From: Nocardiopsis endophytica
GTDB taxonomy: Bacteria > Actinomycetota > Actinomycetes > Streptosporangiales > Streptosporangiaceae
Length of the DNA: 61,363 nucleotides
Reading direction: 5' to 3'
NCBI RefSeq assembly: GCF_027706725.1
Contig: NZ_JAQFWQ010000036.1
Location: 1 to 61,363 of the forward strand
Every line of letters begins with the position of its first letter. Position 1 is the first letter of the stretch. The notes under the pieces are model-generated. The model searched no databases, was not told the DNA's origin, and worked only from the letters and a program-made list of their open reading frames with translations. Of the stretch, positions 18,593 to 26,715 are shown in pieces. Both the position numbers and the translations under genes were made by a program.

Positions 18593-19690
18593 TCAGCCGG
18601 CCAGGGCCTGTTCCAGGCCGTAGTAGGCGGGCTTGGGCTGGTACTGGTCGTTGAAGGGGAGCGCGGCACCGTAGCCCGGGAAGACGCCGGGCACCCAGGA
18701 GTACTTGTCGACGATGCCCCACACGGTGACGCCGATGCAGCGGTCCACCGCCAGGCAGTTCTCCATCACCTGGCGGTAGTCCTGGCCCTGCTGCCACAGC
18801 TCGCCCTCGTCGGCGGGCATCTGGATGCGCACGTCCAGCTCGGTGACGGCCACGTCCAGGCCGAGGTCGGCGAACCGCTGCATGTTCTGCCGCATATCGT
18901 GGGGCACCTGGCCGTTGATCAGGTGCGTCTGCATCCCGATCCCGTCGAGCGGGACGCCCTGCTGCAGCAGGGACCGCGCCAGGTTGTAGTAGGCGTCGCT
19001 CTTGGGGTTGATCCCCGCGATGTTGTAGTCGTTCAGGTACAGCTTCGCGTTCGGATCGGCCTCGTGGGCCATGCGCAGGGCGTCGGCGACGAAGCCCTCG
19101 CCGAGGGTGTCGTAGAAGACCGACCCGCGCCAGCGGCCGTCCTCCAGGAAGATCTCGTTGGCCACGTCCCAGTAGGCGACCTGGCCCGAGTACCTCCCGG
19201 CGACCGCGCCGATGTGCTCGCCCATGACGTTGCGCAGCTGGTCGGGGCTGAACCCGCCGTTGGACACCCACGAGGGGAGCTGGCTGTGCCAGATGAGGGT
19301 GTGGCCGCGCACCGTCTGGCCGTTGGCGCGGGCGGTGGCCATGAAACTGTCGGCGCCGCCCCAGTTGAACTGCCCCCGCGACGGCTGGAGCGCGTCCCAC
19401 TTCATGGCGTTCTCGGCGGTGGCGGCGTTGAACTCGGCACCTCCGAGCCGCGCGTACTCGGGGTCGTTCCCGAGGTGGCCGACCGCCAGCGCCGTGCCGA
19501 TCTCCACGCCCCTGGCCTCGGCCAGGTCCCGGAGCGATCCCTGGGCCTGGGCGGGGGCCTGCGCCGTGACGGCCATGGCCGCCGACAGCGCGATCGCCAG
19601 CGCCGTCCCGATACCCGCGCGCCGGCGGCGTCCGGCCGTCCGCGGTGTCCCGCCCGGCCCCGCCGCTCGTCCGTTTCCTCTCGATCTCAT
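18593..19690 (-). CDS. Secreted endo-1,4-beta-xylanase, GH10
   Basis: A 365-residue secreted xylanase of glycoside hydrolase family 10. The first 50 residues form an Arg-rich signal peptide with hydrophobic core ALAIALSAAMAVTAQA, ending near AQA. The GH10 barrel shows NAMKWDALQPSRG, RGHTLIWHSQLPSW, acid/base Glu179 in YWDVANEIF, KLYLNDYNI, GIGMQTHL and nucleophile Glu284 in VTELDVR. There is no carbohydrate-binding module. The ATG at 19690 has a CGGAGGT ribosome-binding site. A perfect CelR/CebR operator upstream implies repression until cello- or xylo-oligosaccharides are present. The acid/base motif reads DVANE rather than the usual DVVNE. Confidence 0.96.
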   Translation of the reverse strand: MRSRGNGRAAGPGGTPRTAGRRRRAGIGTALAIALSAAMAVTAQAPAQAQGSLRDLAEARGVEIGTALAVGHLGNDPEYARLGGAEFNAATAENAMKWDALQPSRGQFNWGGADSFMATARANGQTVRGHTLIWHSQLPSWVSNGGFSPDQLRNVMGEHIGAVAGRYSGQVAYWDVANEIFLEDGRWRGSVFYDTLGEGFVADALRMAHEADPNAKLYLNDYNIAGINPKSDAYYNLARSLLQQGVPLDGIGMQTHLINGQVPHDMRQNMQRFADLGLDVAVTELDVRIQMPADEGELWQQGQDYRQVMENCLAVDRCIGVTVWGIVDKYSWVPGVFPGYGAALPFNDQYQPKPAYYGLEQALAG

Positions 19691-19734
19691 GCTCGGCACC
19701 TCCGAGTGCGTCGCACCGTTGTGAACAGGGGAAA

Positions 19735-19748
19735 TGGGAGCGCTCCCA
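19735..19748 (-). promoter_or_regulatory. CelR/CebR-type operator
   Basis: TGGGAGCGCTCCCA is identical to the 14-bp palindrome bound by CelR of Thermobifida fusca and CebR of Streptomyces. It lies 45 bp upstream of the xylanase start, so a LacI-family cellobiose-responsive repressor encoded elsewhere probably controls this gene. A half-site, TGGGAGCGC, is at 19878-19886. Confidence 0.9.
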
Positions 19749-19926
19749 ACCATGCGTGGCGAAGGTAACACTCCATGAATCCGCATGGAAAGGAGGGGAG
19801 GGAACGAAACTAACGAAACTCGCGGGAATTGGGGGAGGCGCGGGAAAATGCGCCTTCCGGCCCTGGGATAAAGGGGGTGGGAGCGCATTTCCGCAGGGCA
19901 GGATGCAGGTTCTCCGGCGAGCGCGG

Positions 19927-20793
19927 TCAGGGGGCGAGCGCCGGGTTCCTGATCCACTCCTGCAGTTCGTCCCGGCGGTCGTCGTCGCACTTGAGCGGGC
20001 ACGTGGTGCAGAATCCGTGCTCGGGGTCGCCCTTGTAGTCGAAGCAGCACGTCCCCCGGACCGCCCACGTCCCGCGCGGGTGGTCCTCCCGGAACGGGAA
20101 GAGCCGGGGCCGGGCCCGCGTCACCGCGCCCGCCTCGATCAGCGCATCCCCCAGCGCGCGTGCCAGCCGCCAGGCCTCACCGGCGTCGCGCCCCAGGAAC
20201 CGCGCCGGGTTCAGCATGTAGAAGTGCGAGGTGTCCAGCACCCATCCCCACAGCGTGCGCAGGCCCACCCGGGTGTGCGCGTGCAGCGCGTCGATGACGG
20301 GCGTGAAGGCGGCCACCATGTGCTCGGCGGCGAGCCGGACCAGCTCGTCCTCGTCGGCGCAGACCACGGCCGAGGGGTGCCCGGCCGCCGGGTCGTCGGC
20401 CAGCACGGCGGTGCGTCCGCCGGTGAGGGTGGGGGTGCCGAAGCCGCTCTCCGACCTCCAGGGGAACCACAGGCGGTCGGCGTCCAGCAGTGCGGCGCGG
20501 CGGGTCAGGTAGGTTCCGGCCGACACCAGGAAGACCGGTTCGCGCAGGGTGGCGCGGAGGAAGTCGGTGACCGCGGGCAGCCGGTGGCCGCGCCCGCCCA
20601 GTGCGGTCAGGCGCTCGAACAGCACCGGGACCTCGCCGTCGGCGACCATCAGGTCGGTGCGGAACCACTGGTCGGCGACCGGGTCGCCCGCCCCCGCGGT
20701 GACGCCGGGCGCCCGCAGGGCCGGCAGCGGCGAGAACTTCAGCGGCGCGCAGGCGTCGACCACTGCCTGCAGCGGGACCGGGACCTCGGGCAT
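19927..20793 (-). CDS. FhuF-like ferric siderophore reductase, (2Fe-2S)
   Basis: A 288-residue protein whose C-terminus carries the cluster-binding cysteines Cys249-Cys250 and Cys262-x2-Cys265 (GTCCFDYKGDP, FCTTCPLK), the arrangement of FhuF-type ferric iron reductases that release iron from siderophores. The body contains WFRTDLMVADGEVPVLFERL and LRTLWGWVLDTSHFYMLNPA, typical of actinobacterial FhuF-like proteins. ATG 20793 is chosen because a longer frame would have to translate the iron box itself. The iron box 83 bp upstream indicates induction under iron starvation together with the siderophore operon at 1.3-3.7 kb. Confidence 0.87.
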   Translation of the reverse strand: MPEVPVPLQAVVDACAPLKFSPLPALRAPGVTAGAGDPVADQWFRTDLMVADGEVPVLFERLTALGGRGHRLPAVTDFLRATLREPVFLVSAGTYLTRRAALLDADRLWFPWRSESGFGTPTLTGGRTAVLADDPAAGHPSAVVCADEDELVRLAAEHMVAAFTPVIDALHAHTRVGLRTLWGWVLDTSHFYMLNPARFLGRDAGEAWRLARALGDALIEAGAVTRARPRLFPFREDHPRGTWAVRGTCCFDYKGDPEHGFCTTCPLKCDDDRRDELQEWIRNPALAP

Positions 20794-20875
20794 GCGCCGG
20801 ACGACCTTCCTCGTGACGCCGGAGTGCGCGACGGGGCGGGCGTGAACGCCGCGGACCGCGGGCGACCCTCCGTCT

Positions 20876-20894
20876 TTAGCTGAGGCTACCCTAA
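20876..20894 (-). promoter_or_regulatory. Iron box (DtxR/IdeR-type operator)
   Basis: On the minus strand TTAGGGTAGCCTCAGCTAA matches the DtxR/IdeR consensus at 15 of 19 positions. It precedes the FhuF-like reductase gene. Confidence 0.75.
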
Positions 20895-20898
20895 TCAT

Positions 20899-21306
20899 TT
20901 CTCCGAGGGCAAAGGTGCGCGCTCTCGGTGTGTCGGCTCGCGCCGCGGGTCGGGCGGTGTGCCGCGGCCGTGAGGCGGCCTCCGGGGTCGGGGGTGGGCC
21001 GCCGCGGGCTGCCCGTTATGTCCTGTGAAGAATGCTACAAACCCCAAGTGAGTGGAAAGTCGGGAATGACGCAGGGTGTACATTCCTTGACCAGGACGGA
21101 CGTCCGCGACCCCGGACGTCCCCGGCGGGGCGGCCCGACGCCCGCCGACCGGACCACCCGATCGCAGCCCAGGCGCCGCCCGGCCCGCCGCACCCCGGCC
21201 CCCACGAGGGGTACGGGGACCACCTGTGCCGAAAGCCGGTCCGCCCGGCCGCGCCCGCGCGCCCCCACCGGGTGCGCGCGGGCACACGCGAACGACGGGA
21301 ACACCG
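20899..21306. other. Intergenic region before the POT transporter
   Basis: About 400 bp with no gene I can support. A slightly AT-richer stretch at about 21017-21095, including CATTCCTTGACCAGG, may hold the promoter of the POT gene; no clear -10 pairs with it. Confidence 0.4.
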
Positions 21307-22776
21307 ATGCGGAACCACCCCAAAGGGTTGATCACCCTGGCCGGGACGGAGATGAACGAGCGCCTGTCCTTCTACGGGATGCGCGCCATCCTCGTCCTCT
21401 TCCTCGCCGCCGCGGTCGGCGAGGGAGGCATGGGCCTGGGTACGGGCACCGCCACCGCGGTCGTCGGCCTCTACCTGGCCATGAGCTACTTCACGGCGCT
21501 GCCCGGCGGGTGGATCGCCGACCGCCTGCTCGGCCAGCGCCGCACGGTCCTGGTCGGCGGCGTGGTCATCATGCTCGGCCACATCAGCCTCGCGCTGGAG
21601 TTCGGCCCGGCGTTCGTGTGGTTCGGCCTGGCGCTGGTGTGCGTCGGCACCGGGCTGCTCAAGCCCAACATCTCCGCGATGGTCGGCGAGCTGTACTCCG
21701 GCGCTCCCGACGCCCGCCGCGACGCCGGGTACTCGCTGTTCTACATGGGCATCAACATCGGCTCGGCCGTCGGCCTGTTCCTGGTGGGCTACCTCGGCGA
21801 GCGCTTCGACTGGCACGTCGGGTTCGCCGTCGCCGCCGTCGGCATGGCCCTGGGCCTGCTGCAGTACGTGCTGGGCCAGAAGAACCTCCAGGGCGCCGGG
21901 GACCGGCCCGGCAACCCCCTCACCGCACCGGAGCGCGGCCGCCTGCTGCGCAACCTGGCCGTCGCCGCCGCCGCGGTCGTCCTGGCCTTCGCCGCCGCCG
22001 CGCTGACCGGCACCCTCAGCGTCGACAACGTCACCTACGTGCTGACGGCCTTCTCGATCGTCGTCCCGGTCCTGTACTTCCTCTACATGTTCGTCGTGCG
22101 CCGCGACGACATCACCGATGAGGAGCGGCCCCGGCTCAAGGCGTTCATGTGGCTGTTCATCGCCTCGGCCGTGTTCTGGATGATCTTCGACCAGGCCGCC
22201 GGGCCGCTCACCCTGTTCGCCCAGGAGCACGTGGACCTGCACATCGGCTCCTTCGCCGTGCCCGCCGGGTCCACCCAGGCGGTCAACCCCGTGATGGTGA
22301 TCGTGCTGGCCGGAGTGTTCGCCCTGGTGTGGAACAAGTTGGGCGACCGGGTCAGCACCGGCATGAAGTTCGCCTTCGCCCTGGTGGTGTGCGGCTTCTC
22401 GTTCGTCGTGATGAGCTGGGCGACCGCCGCCACCGACGGCGGCACCGTCAAGGTGGGCCTGATGTGGCTGGTCGGCGTCTACCTGCTGCAGACCATCGCC
22501 GAGCTGTGCCTGTCCCCGGTGGGCCTGTCGATGACCTCGAAGCTGGCCCCGCAGGCGTTCAAGGCGCAGATGATGGGGCTGTTCTTCCTGTCCATCACCG
22601 CCGGGGACGCCGTCGGCGCCCAGGTCAGCCGCCTGCAGCCGGTGCTCGGCGGGAACTACTTCCTGCTGTTGGGCCTGCTGGCGGTGGTGTGCGGCATCAC
22701 GCTGTTCCTCTTCGTCGGCAGGCTGCGCGGGCTCATGGGCGAGCACCGTCCGGCGCCCGAGGCGGTCACCGCCTGA
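21307..22776 (+). CDS. POT family proton-dependent oligopeptide transporter
   Basis: A 489-residue peptide/H+ symporter of the POT (PTR2) family with about 14 hydrophobic segments. Family marks are TEMNERLSFYGMRAILVLFL (the ExxERFxYY-type helix 1 motif, here ERLSFYG), GGWIADRLLGQRRTVLVGG, LLKPNISAMVGELY, GYSLFYMGINIGSAVG (PTR2 signature) and AELCLSPVGLSM (late FxxELCxSP). The ATG at 21307 matches the family start. It takes up di- or tripeptides. It converges on the JmjC gene; a palindromic element separates the two. Proximity to a possible peptide pathway is suggestive only, since orientation differs. Confidence 0.92.
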   Translation: MRNHPKGLITLAGTEMNERLSFYGMRAILVLFLAAAVGEGGMGLGTGTATAVVGLYLAMSYFTALPGGWIADRLLGQRRTVLVGGVVIMLGHISLALEFGPAFVWFGLALVCVGTGLLKPNISAMVGELYSGAPDARRDAGYSLFYMGINIGSAVGLFLVGYLGERFDWHVGFAVAAVGMALGLLQYVLGQKNLQGAGDRPGNPLTAPERGRLLRNLAVAAAAVVLAFAAAALTGTLSVDNVTYVLTAFSIVVPVLYFLYMFVVRRDDITDEERPRLKAFMWLFIASAVFWMIFDQAAGPLTLFAQEHVDLHIGSFAVPAGSTQAVNPVMVIVLAGVFALVWNKLGDRVSTGMKFAFALVVCGFSFVVMSWATAATDGGTVKVGLMWLVGVYLLQTIAELCLSPVGLSMTSKLAPQAFKAQMMGLFFLSITAGDAVGAQVSRLQPVLGGNYFLLLGLLAVVCGITLFLFVGRLRGLMGEHRPAPEAVTA

Positions 22777-22781
22777 CGACC

Positions 22782-22851
22782 CCTCGTTGATCTCGGGGAA
22801 AACGCCCCTACCAGGCCGGTTTTAGCGTCCGTTCTCCCGAGATCAACGAGG
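22782..22851. repeat. Palindromic element, TTGATCTCGGG subtype, between convergent genes
   Basis: Arms CTCGTTGATCTCGGG and TCTCCCGAGATCAACGAG surround ACCAGGCCGGTTTTAG. The sequence parallels the inner palindrome at 4660-4721. It lies between the stops of the convergent POT and JmjC genes and even supplies the TGA stop of the JmjC gene (22843-22845), so it probably doubles as a bidirectional terminator. Confidence 0.8.
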
Positions 22852-24039
22852 ATCGCGCAGCACCACCAGGTGGTGCCGGACGAACGCGCGCAGCACCGCC
22901 GACACCGTGTCGAAGCCCGCCCCCGACCGCTCGGCCAGCTCGCCCGCGGTGAGCCGGCGGTCGCGCGCCAGCACGCTCAGCACCGGTTCGGCCGCGGCCG
23001 GGAACCGGTACCGGCGCCCCGACACCGTCACCGACGCCTTGCCGCCCTCCACCTCCACCGGCGGCGCGATCAGCGGCACGAACTCCACGAGCGTGCCCTC
23101 GTCCGGGGCCCGGCCGTCCTCCACCGCCCACCGCAGCGCGTAGGACTGGCGGCGCGGGAAGCGGGCGTCGCGCTCGGCGAGGAAGGCGTCCACCCCGTTC
23201 TCCTCGGCCAGCGCCGAGAGCACCCGGACCAGCTCGTCGTGGCGCTTGCGGCGCTCGTCCGGCGAGGAGAAGCGCGGCAGGTCCCGGCGGAACACCTCCT
23301 CGTCGAAGAGGCGCTCGACCAGCGACCGCGCCCAGTCCACCCCGGTGGCGCGGGTGAAGCCGAACGTCAGGTGCATGCTCACCCCGCCCGTCCCGGTGAC
23401 CGTGTGCCACCACCCGCGCGGGACGTGCAGCACGTGCCCCGGCCGGAGCACGCCCTCCCAGACCGTCCCCTCCGGTGGGGTGTGGGAGTGGTCGGAGTCC
23501 ACCTTCATCGGGTAGGGGCGGCTCCCGGGGCCGTGCACCTTCCAGTCCTTCTCCCCGGCGACCTGCACGATGAAGGTGTCGTGGTCGTCCCAGTGGGTGG
23601 CGAAGCCGTGCGAGTCGCCCCAGATCAGGTACAGGTTCACCTGGGCGCGCTCGTGCACCAGGCGCATGAGGTCGTCGGCCGCCTCCCGGACCGGCGGGTG
23701 CAGCCGGTCGATGCTGTCCAGCACCAGGCTGGCGCCTTCGCGCATCTCCCGGTAGAGCGCCTCGGGGCGCACCACGCGGGTGGCCTCGCGCGAGACCTCC
23801 CCGGCCTCGGTGTAGCGCTCCACCGGCACCGCGGAGCCGGTGCGGTGCAGGCGCAGCCGGGGCGGGGCCAGCGGGCGGGTGGCCAGGACCTCGTCGAGCG
23901 CGTCGAAGTCCAGCAGGCCGCGCACCGCGCCCTCGCCGACGTCGGCGAAGAGCACGTCCTCGGACAGGCGGTCGCGCAGGGCGTCCTCGCCGATCGCCGC
24001 GCGCACGGCTCCGGTGAACAGGGTGTGGGGCTGGGACAC
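22843..24039 (-). CDS. JmjC/Cupin_4 oxygenase, ribosomal-oxygenase-like fold
   Basis: A 398-residue Fe(II)/2-oxoglutarate dioxygenase of the Cupin_4 (JmjC) type. The HxD...H iron triad is visible: His149 and Asp151 in HWDDHDTFIVQVAG and His212 in HVLHVPRGWWHTV. The C-terminal third is a winged-helix region (ELAERSGAGFDTVSAVLRAF), as in YcfD/MINA-type ribosomal oxygenases. These enzymes hydroxylate residues in proteins or peptides. The GTG start is at 24039. It is the third gene in a row after a prolyl oligopeptidase and a 38-residue peptide, so a peptide-hydroxylating role is plausible. A housekeeping ribosomal-protein target cannot be excluded. Confidence 0.85.
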   Translation of the reverse strand: MSQPHTLFTGAVRAAIGEDALRDRLSEDVLFADVGEGAVRGLLDFDALDEVLATRPLAPPRLRLHRTGSAVPVERYTEAGEVSREATRVVRPEALYREMREGASLVLDSIDRLHPPVREAADDLMRLVHERAQVNLYLIWGDSHGFATHWDDHDTFIVQVAGEKDWKVHGPGSRPYPMKVDSDHSHTPPEGTVWEGVLRPGHVLHVPRGWWHTVTGTGGVSMHLTFGFTRATGVDWARSLVERLFDEEVFRRDLPRFSSPDERRKRHDELVRVLSALAEENGVDAFLAERDARFPRRQSYALRWAVEDGRAPDEGTLVEFVPLIAPPVEVEGGKASVTVSGRRYRFPAAAEPVLSVLARDRRLTAGELAERSGAGFDTVSAVLRAFVRHHLVVLRDPR

Positions 24040-24115
24040 GGTGGCGGTGACCTCCCGGGGAGAGGGGCGGGGCCGCCGGGGGCCAGTGGCGAACCCCCGG
24101 CGGCGCTCTAGAGGG

Positions 24116-24152
24116 CGGTCACCCCGGCGGGGACGCCGCCGCGCGGTGACCG
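24116..24152 (-). terminator. Hairpin between peptide gene and JmjC gene
   Basis: CGGTCACC (24116-24123) and GGTGACCG (24145-24152) pair, and inner CGGCG/CGCCG can extend the stem. The position 30 bp after the peptide gene and about 77 bp before the oxygenase start suits a partial terminator that would keep peptide mRNA in excess over enzyme mRNA. Confidence 0.45.
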
Positions 24153-24181
24153 GTGCATCGGACGGTCGGACTCGGTCGGGA

Positions 24182-24298
24182 TCAGATGAAGTCGGAGCTG
24201 CCGTCGGTGCCGTCGTTGTCGCCGCCGCCGGCGGTCAGGTCGCGCGAGGTGACCTCGCCGAGGTCCTCGACCTCGACCTCGAACTCCATGGGGTCCAT
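24182..24298 (-). CDS. Putative RiPP precursor peptide, 38 residues
   Basis: A short gene with an excellent ribosome-binding site (ACAGGAGGAGAC) before ATG 24298. The product has an acidic amphipathic first half (MEFEVEVEDLG, then EVTSRDLTAGGG) and an Asp/Gly/Ser-rich tail, DNDGTDGSSDFI, with no Cys. The layout looks like a leader plus core: the acidic leader ending in DLTAGGG recalls leaders of thiopeptide-type precursors, and the tail offers one Asn and four Asp as possible hydroxylation sites. It lies between a prolyl oligopeptidase and a JmjC oxygenase on the same strand. I know no exact family for it; the function as a precursor is inferred from context. Confidence 0.6.
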   Translation of the reverse strand: MDPMEFEVEVEDLGEVTSRDLTAGGGDNDGTDGSSDFI

Positions 24299-24349
24299 GT
24301 CTCCTCCTGTCCTTCCTCGTCGGGGTTCCCTGCCCGGTGGGGCAGAGCT

Positions 24350-26527
24350 TCAGCGCCCGCCCGGGCGCGGCCGCAGCCCGGTCCGCTCGGCGGCGAACGC
24401 GTGGGCGTCGGCGGCCAGGGCGACGGCCCGGGACACGGCGCGCTGGCCGTGGCCGACGTCGCGCTCGTAGCGCAGCAGGGCGGGCGCGCCGGCCCCCTGC
24501 AGGGCGGCGCACATCTTGCGGGGGTGGGCGGCGCCGGTGCGGGTGTCGGAGTGGAACCCGGTGAGCAGCACCGCCGGACGGCGGCCGCCCGCCCCGTCCA
24601 GCGCCAGGTGGTACGGGGAGTAGGAGAGCAGCGCGGCGAAGTCGTCCGGGTCGGCGGCGGTGCCGAACTCGCGGGTCCACATCCGGCCCAGGCCCATGCG
24701 CTCGAACCGGGCCATGTCGGTCAGCGGCGCCGAGGAGATCACCGCCGCGCACAGGTCGGGCCGGAGCCCGGCGGCGGCGAGCACCAGCATGCCCCCGGCC
24801 GACCCGCCGGTCAGGCACAGCCGTGCGCGGTCGGCGTGGCCGCCCTCCACCAGCGCGTCCGCGGCGGCGACCAGGTCCTCCACGGCACGGGGCTTGGCGC
24901 GCCCGGCGCCGCGCCGGTGCCAGTCGCGGCCGCCGTCGCCGCCGCCGCGCACGTGCGCCACCGCGTACCGGCCCCCGGCGCGCAGCCAGGCCAGCACGGT
25001 GGCGCTGAAGCCGAACTGGCGCGGGCGGCCGAAGCAGCCGTAGGCGTGCAGCAGCAGCGGGCCGCCCTCGTCGGGGTCGGAGCCGGGTGCCGACAGCAGG
25101 GTGATGGGCACCCGGGTGCCGTCGGCGGAGCGGCAGCGCAGCACCCGGCGCCGGATGCGCGCGGCGGGTGCCGGAGGGCGCCCGCCGTCGGCGGCGGAGG
25201 GCCAGGGGCGCGGGCGCGCGGCGCCGGGGTCGAGCAGCAGCACGCCCTGGGGGGTGGCGACGTCGGCGTAGCAGAAGTGGGCGGTGCCGTCCGGCCCCTG
25301 TTCCAGCCGGGTGACCATGCCCTCGCCGGGCAGGTCGACGGCGCGCAGGCGGCGGCCGTCGCGGGCGTCGTGCGCGTCGAGGGAGCTGACGCCCAGGCGG
25401 GTGCGGGCGACCAGGAGTTCGGGCCGGTCGGGGGTGCCGGCGGCGGTGAACCCGTCGAGGGGCGCGTCGGGGTCCTCGGGGACGACCTCGCGCCAGTTCC
25501 CGGGGGCGGGGGCGGCCGGGTCGGCGGCGCAGATGCGGCGGCGGGGGGCGTCCAGGGTGGTGCGGAGGTAGAGGACGCCGTCGGGGCCCAGGTCGGCGGT
25601 GGTCTCGGCCTCCAGGCCCTCCTGGACCGGGACCCAGGCGGGGGCGTCGGGCGGGGAGGCGTGCAGGTCGGCGATCCACACGTCGTTGCGGTGGCCGGTG
25701 CCGTGGCTCTCGGTGGCCAGCAGCAAGCGCCCGCCGAGCACCCGCACGCCGGGCACGGTCCGGGGGCCGGTGCAGGCGCGCACCAGGACGTCGGGGGCGC
25801 CTGCGGCGGCCGCCCCGTCCACGGGCACGCGGTGCAGCCAGAGCCCGCGGCGGCCGTCGGCGCCGTCGCGGCGGGCGTAGAAGAAGGCGGGTCCGCCCAG
25901 GTCCGGGGGGAGCCAGGCGACGTGCGAGTAGCGGACGCCCGTGATGGGCGGCTCGACGGGGGAGCCGTCGCGGGTGCGCAGGATGTGCAGCTCGCCGTGC
26001 TCGGTGCCGCCGGTCGAGGTCTGGACCGCGACGAGGGAGCCGTCGGGGGAGGGCTCCCAGGCGTCGAGGGTGGTGCGCCCGCTGGGGTCGGCGGCGACGG
26101 GGTCGAACACGGTCCGCTCGCTCCGGGGGGCCGCGCCGCCCTTGGCGTGCCTGCCCTTCCCGCGGCCGCCGGTGCCGCCGTGGTGGGCGCCGCCCCCTTC
26201 GAGGGCGTCTTCGAGGGCGACGATGCGGGGGTGCTCGTCGCCGGGGGAGCGGCGGGTGGCGAACGCGGTGCCGCCGCGCAGGAGCGGGGGCGACCACAGG
26301 TCGTGGTCGAGCAGACGGGTGATGTCGGCGGCGAGGCGGTCGCGCATGGGCCAGGTGCGGGCGGCCTCGGTGAACTCGCGCTGCCGCGCGTCGAGCCAGC
26401 GCCGGGTGGCGGTGGACTCGCCGTCCTCAAGCCACCGGTAGGGGTCGGGGACGGTGCGCCCGTGCACGGTGTCGAGGACCGACGCGGCGGGCCCCTGGGG
26501 TGCGGTCCGGGCGAACGGGATGCTCAC
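24350..26527 (-). CDS. Prolyl oligopeptidase (S9A) family serine peptidase
   Basis: A 725-residue cytoplasmic peptidase: an N-terminal propeller region beginning VLDTVHGRTVPDPYRWLED (the S9A hallmark) and a C-terminal alpha/beta hydrolase with catalytic Ser576 in GGSAGGM, Asp661 in FHSDTRTG and His693 in DVGHGQ. A His/Gly/Lys-rich insertion (GAHHGGTGGRGKGRHAKGG) occurs at about 135-155. The GTG start at 26527 gives VSIPFART. Enzymes of this type remove leaders in class III lanthipeptide pathways (for example FlaP); here the gene is 51 bp upstream of a 38-residue peptide gene. General peptide catabolism is the alternative. Confidence 0.87.
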   Translation of the reverse strand: MSIPFARTAPQGPAASVLDTVHGRTVPDPYRWLEDGESTATRRWLDARQREFTEAARTWPMRDRLAADITRLLDHDLWSPPLLRGGTAFATRRSPGDEHPRIVALEDALEGGGAHHGGTGGRGKGRHAKGGAAPRSERTVFDPVAADPSGRTTLDAWEPSPDGSLVAVQTSTGGTEHGELHILRTRDGSPVEPPITGVRYSHVAWLPPDLGGPAFFYARRDGADGRRGLWLHRVPVDGAAAAGAPDVLVRACTGPRTVPGVRVLGGRLLLATESHGTGHRNDVWIADLHASPPDAPAWVPVQEGLEAETTADLGPDGVLYLRTTLDAPRRRICAADPAAPAPGNWREVVPEDPDAPLDGFTAAGTPDRPELLVARTRLGVSSLDAHDARDGRRLRAVDLPGEGMVTRLEQGPDGTAHFCYADVATPQGVLLLDPGAARPRPWPSAADGGRPPAPAARIRRRVLRCRSADGTRVPITLLSAPGSDPDEGGPLLLHAYGCFGRPRQFGFSATVLAWLRAGGRYAVAHVRGGGDGGRDWHRRGAGRAKPRAVEDLVAAADALVEGGHADRARLCLTGGSAGGMLVLAAAGLRPDLCAAVISSAPLTDMARFERMGLGRMWTREFGTAADPDDFAALLSYSPYHLALDGAGGRRPAVLLTGFHSDTRTGAAHPRKMCAALQGAGAPALLRYERDVGHGQRAVSRAVALAADAHAFAAERTGLRPRPGGR

Positions 26528-26715
26528 CGGGCGGCGCGGGGTCGGCGGCGGGGGTTGCTCCGGGCGGGCACGTGGGCGTGTCGGCTGCGCACGATGACAT
26601 CGTTCAAGCGCGCCGCGACGACGGTCAAGGGAGGAGTGGCTGTCCGGGAAGCAAGCCCGATGTGCCGCCATGGCGAGGTGCGTTCCCCGATCCAGCAGGT
26701 GGCAGCGGCACGGAG

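Noticed and set aside
20794-20898. An extended N-terminus for the FhuF-like protein (MIRVASAKDG...)
   Set aside because: Those codons are the iron box itself; an operator inside the coding start is less likely than the start at 20793.
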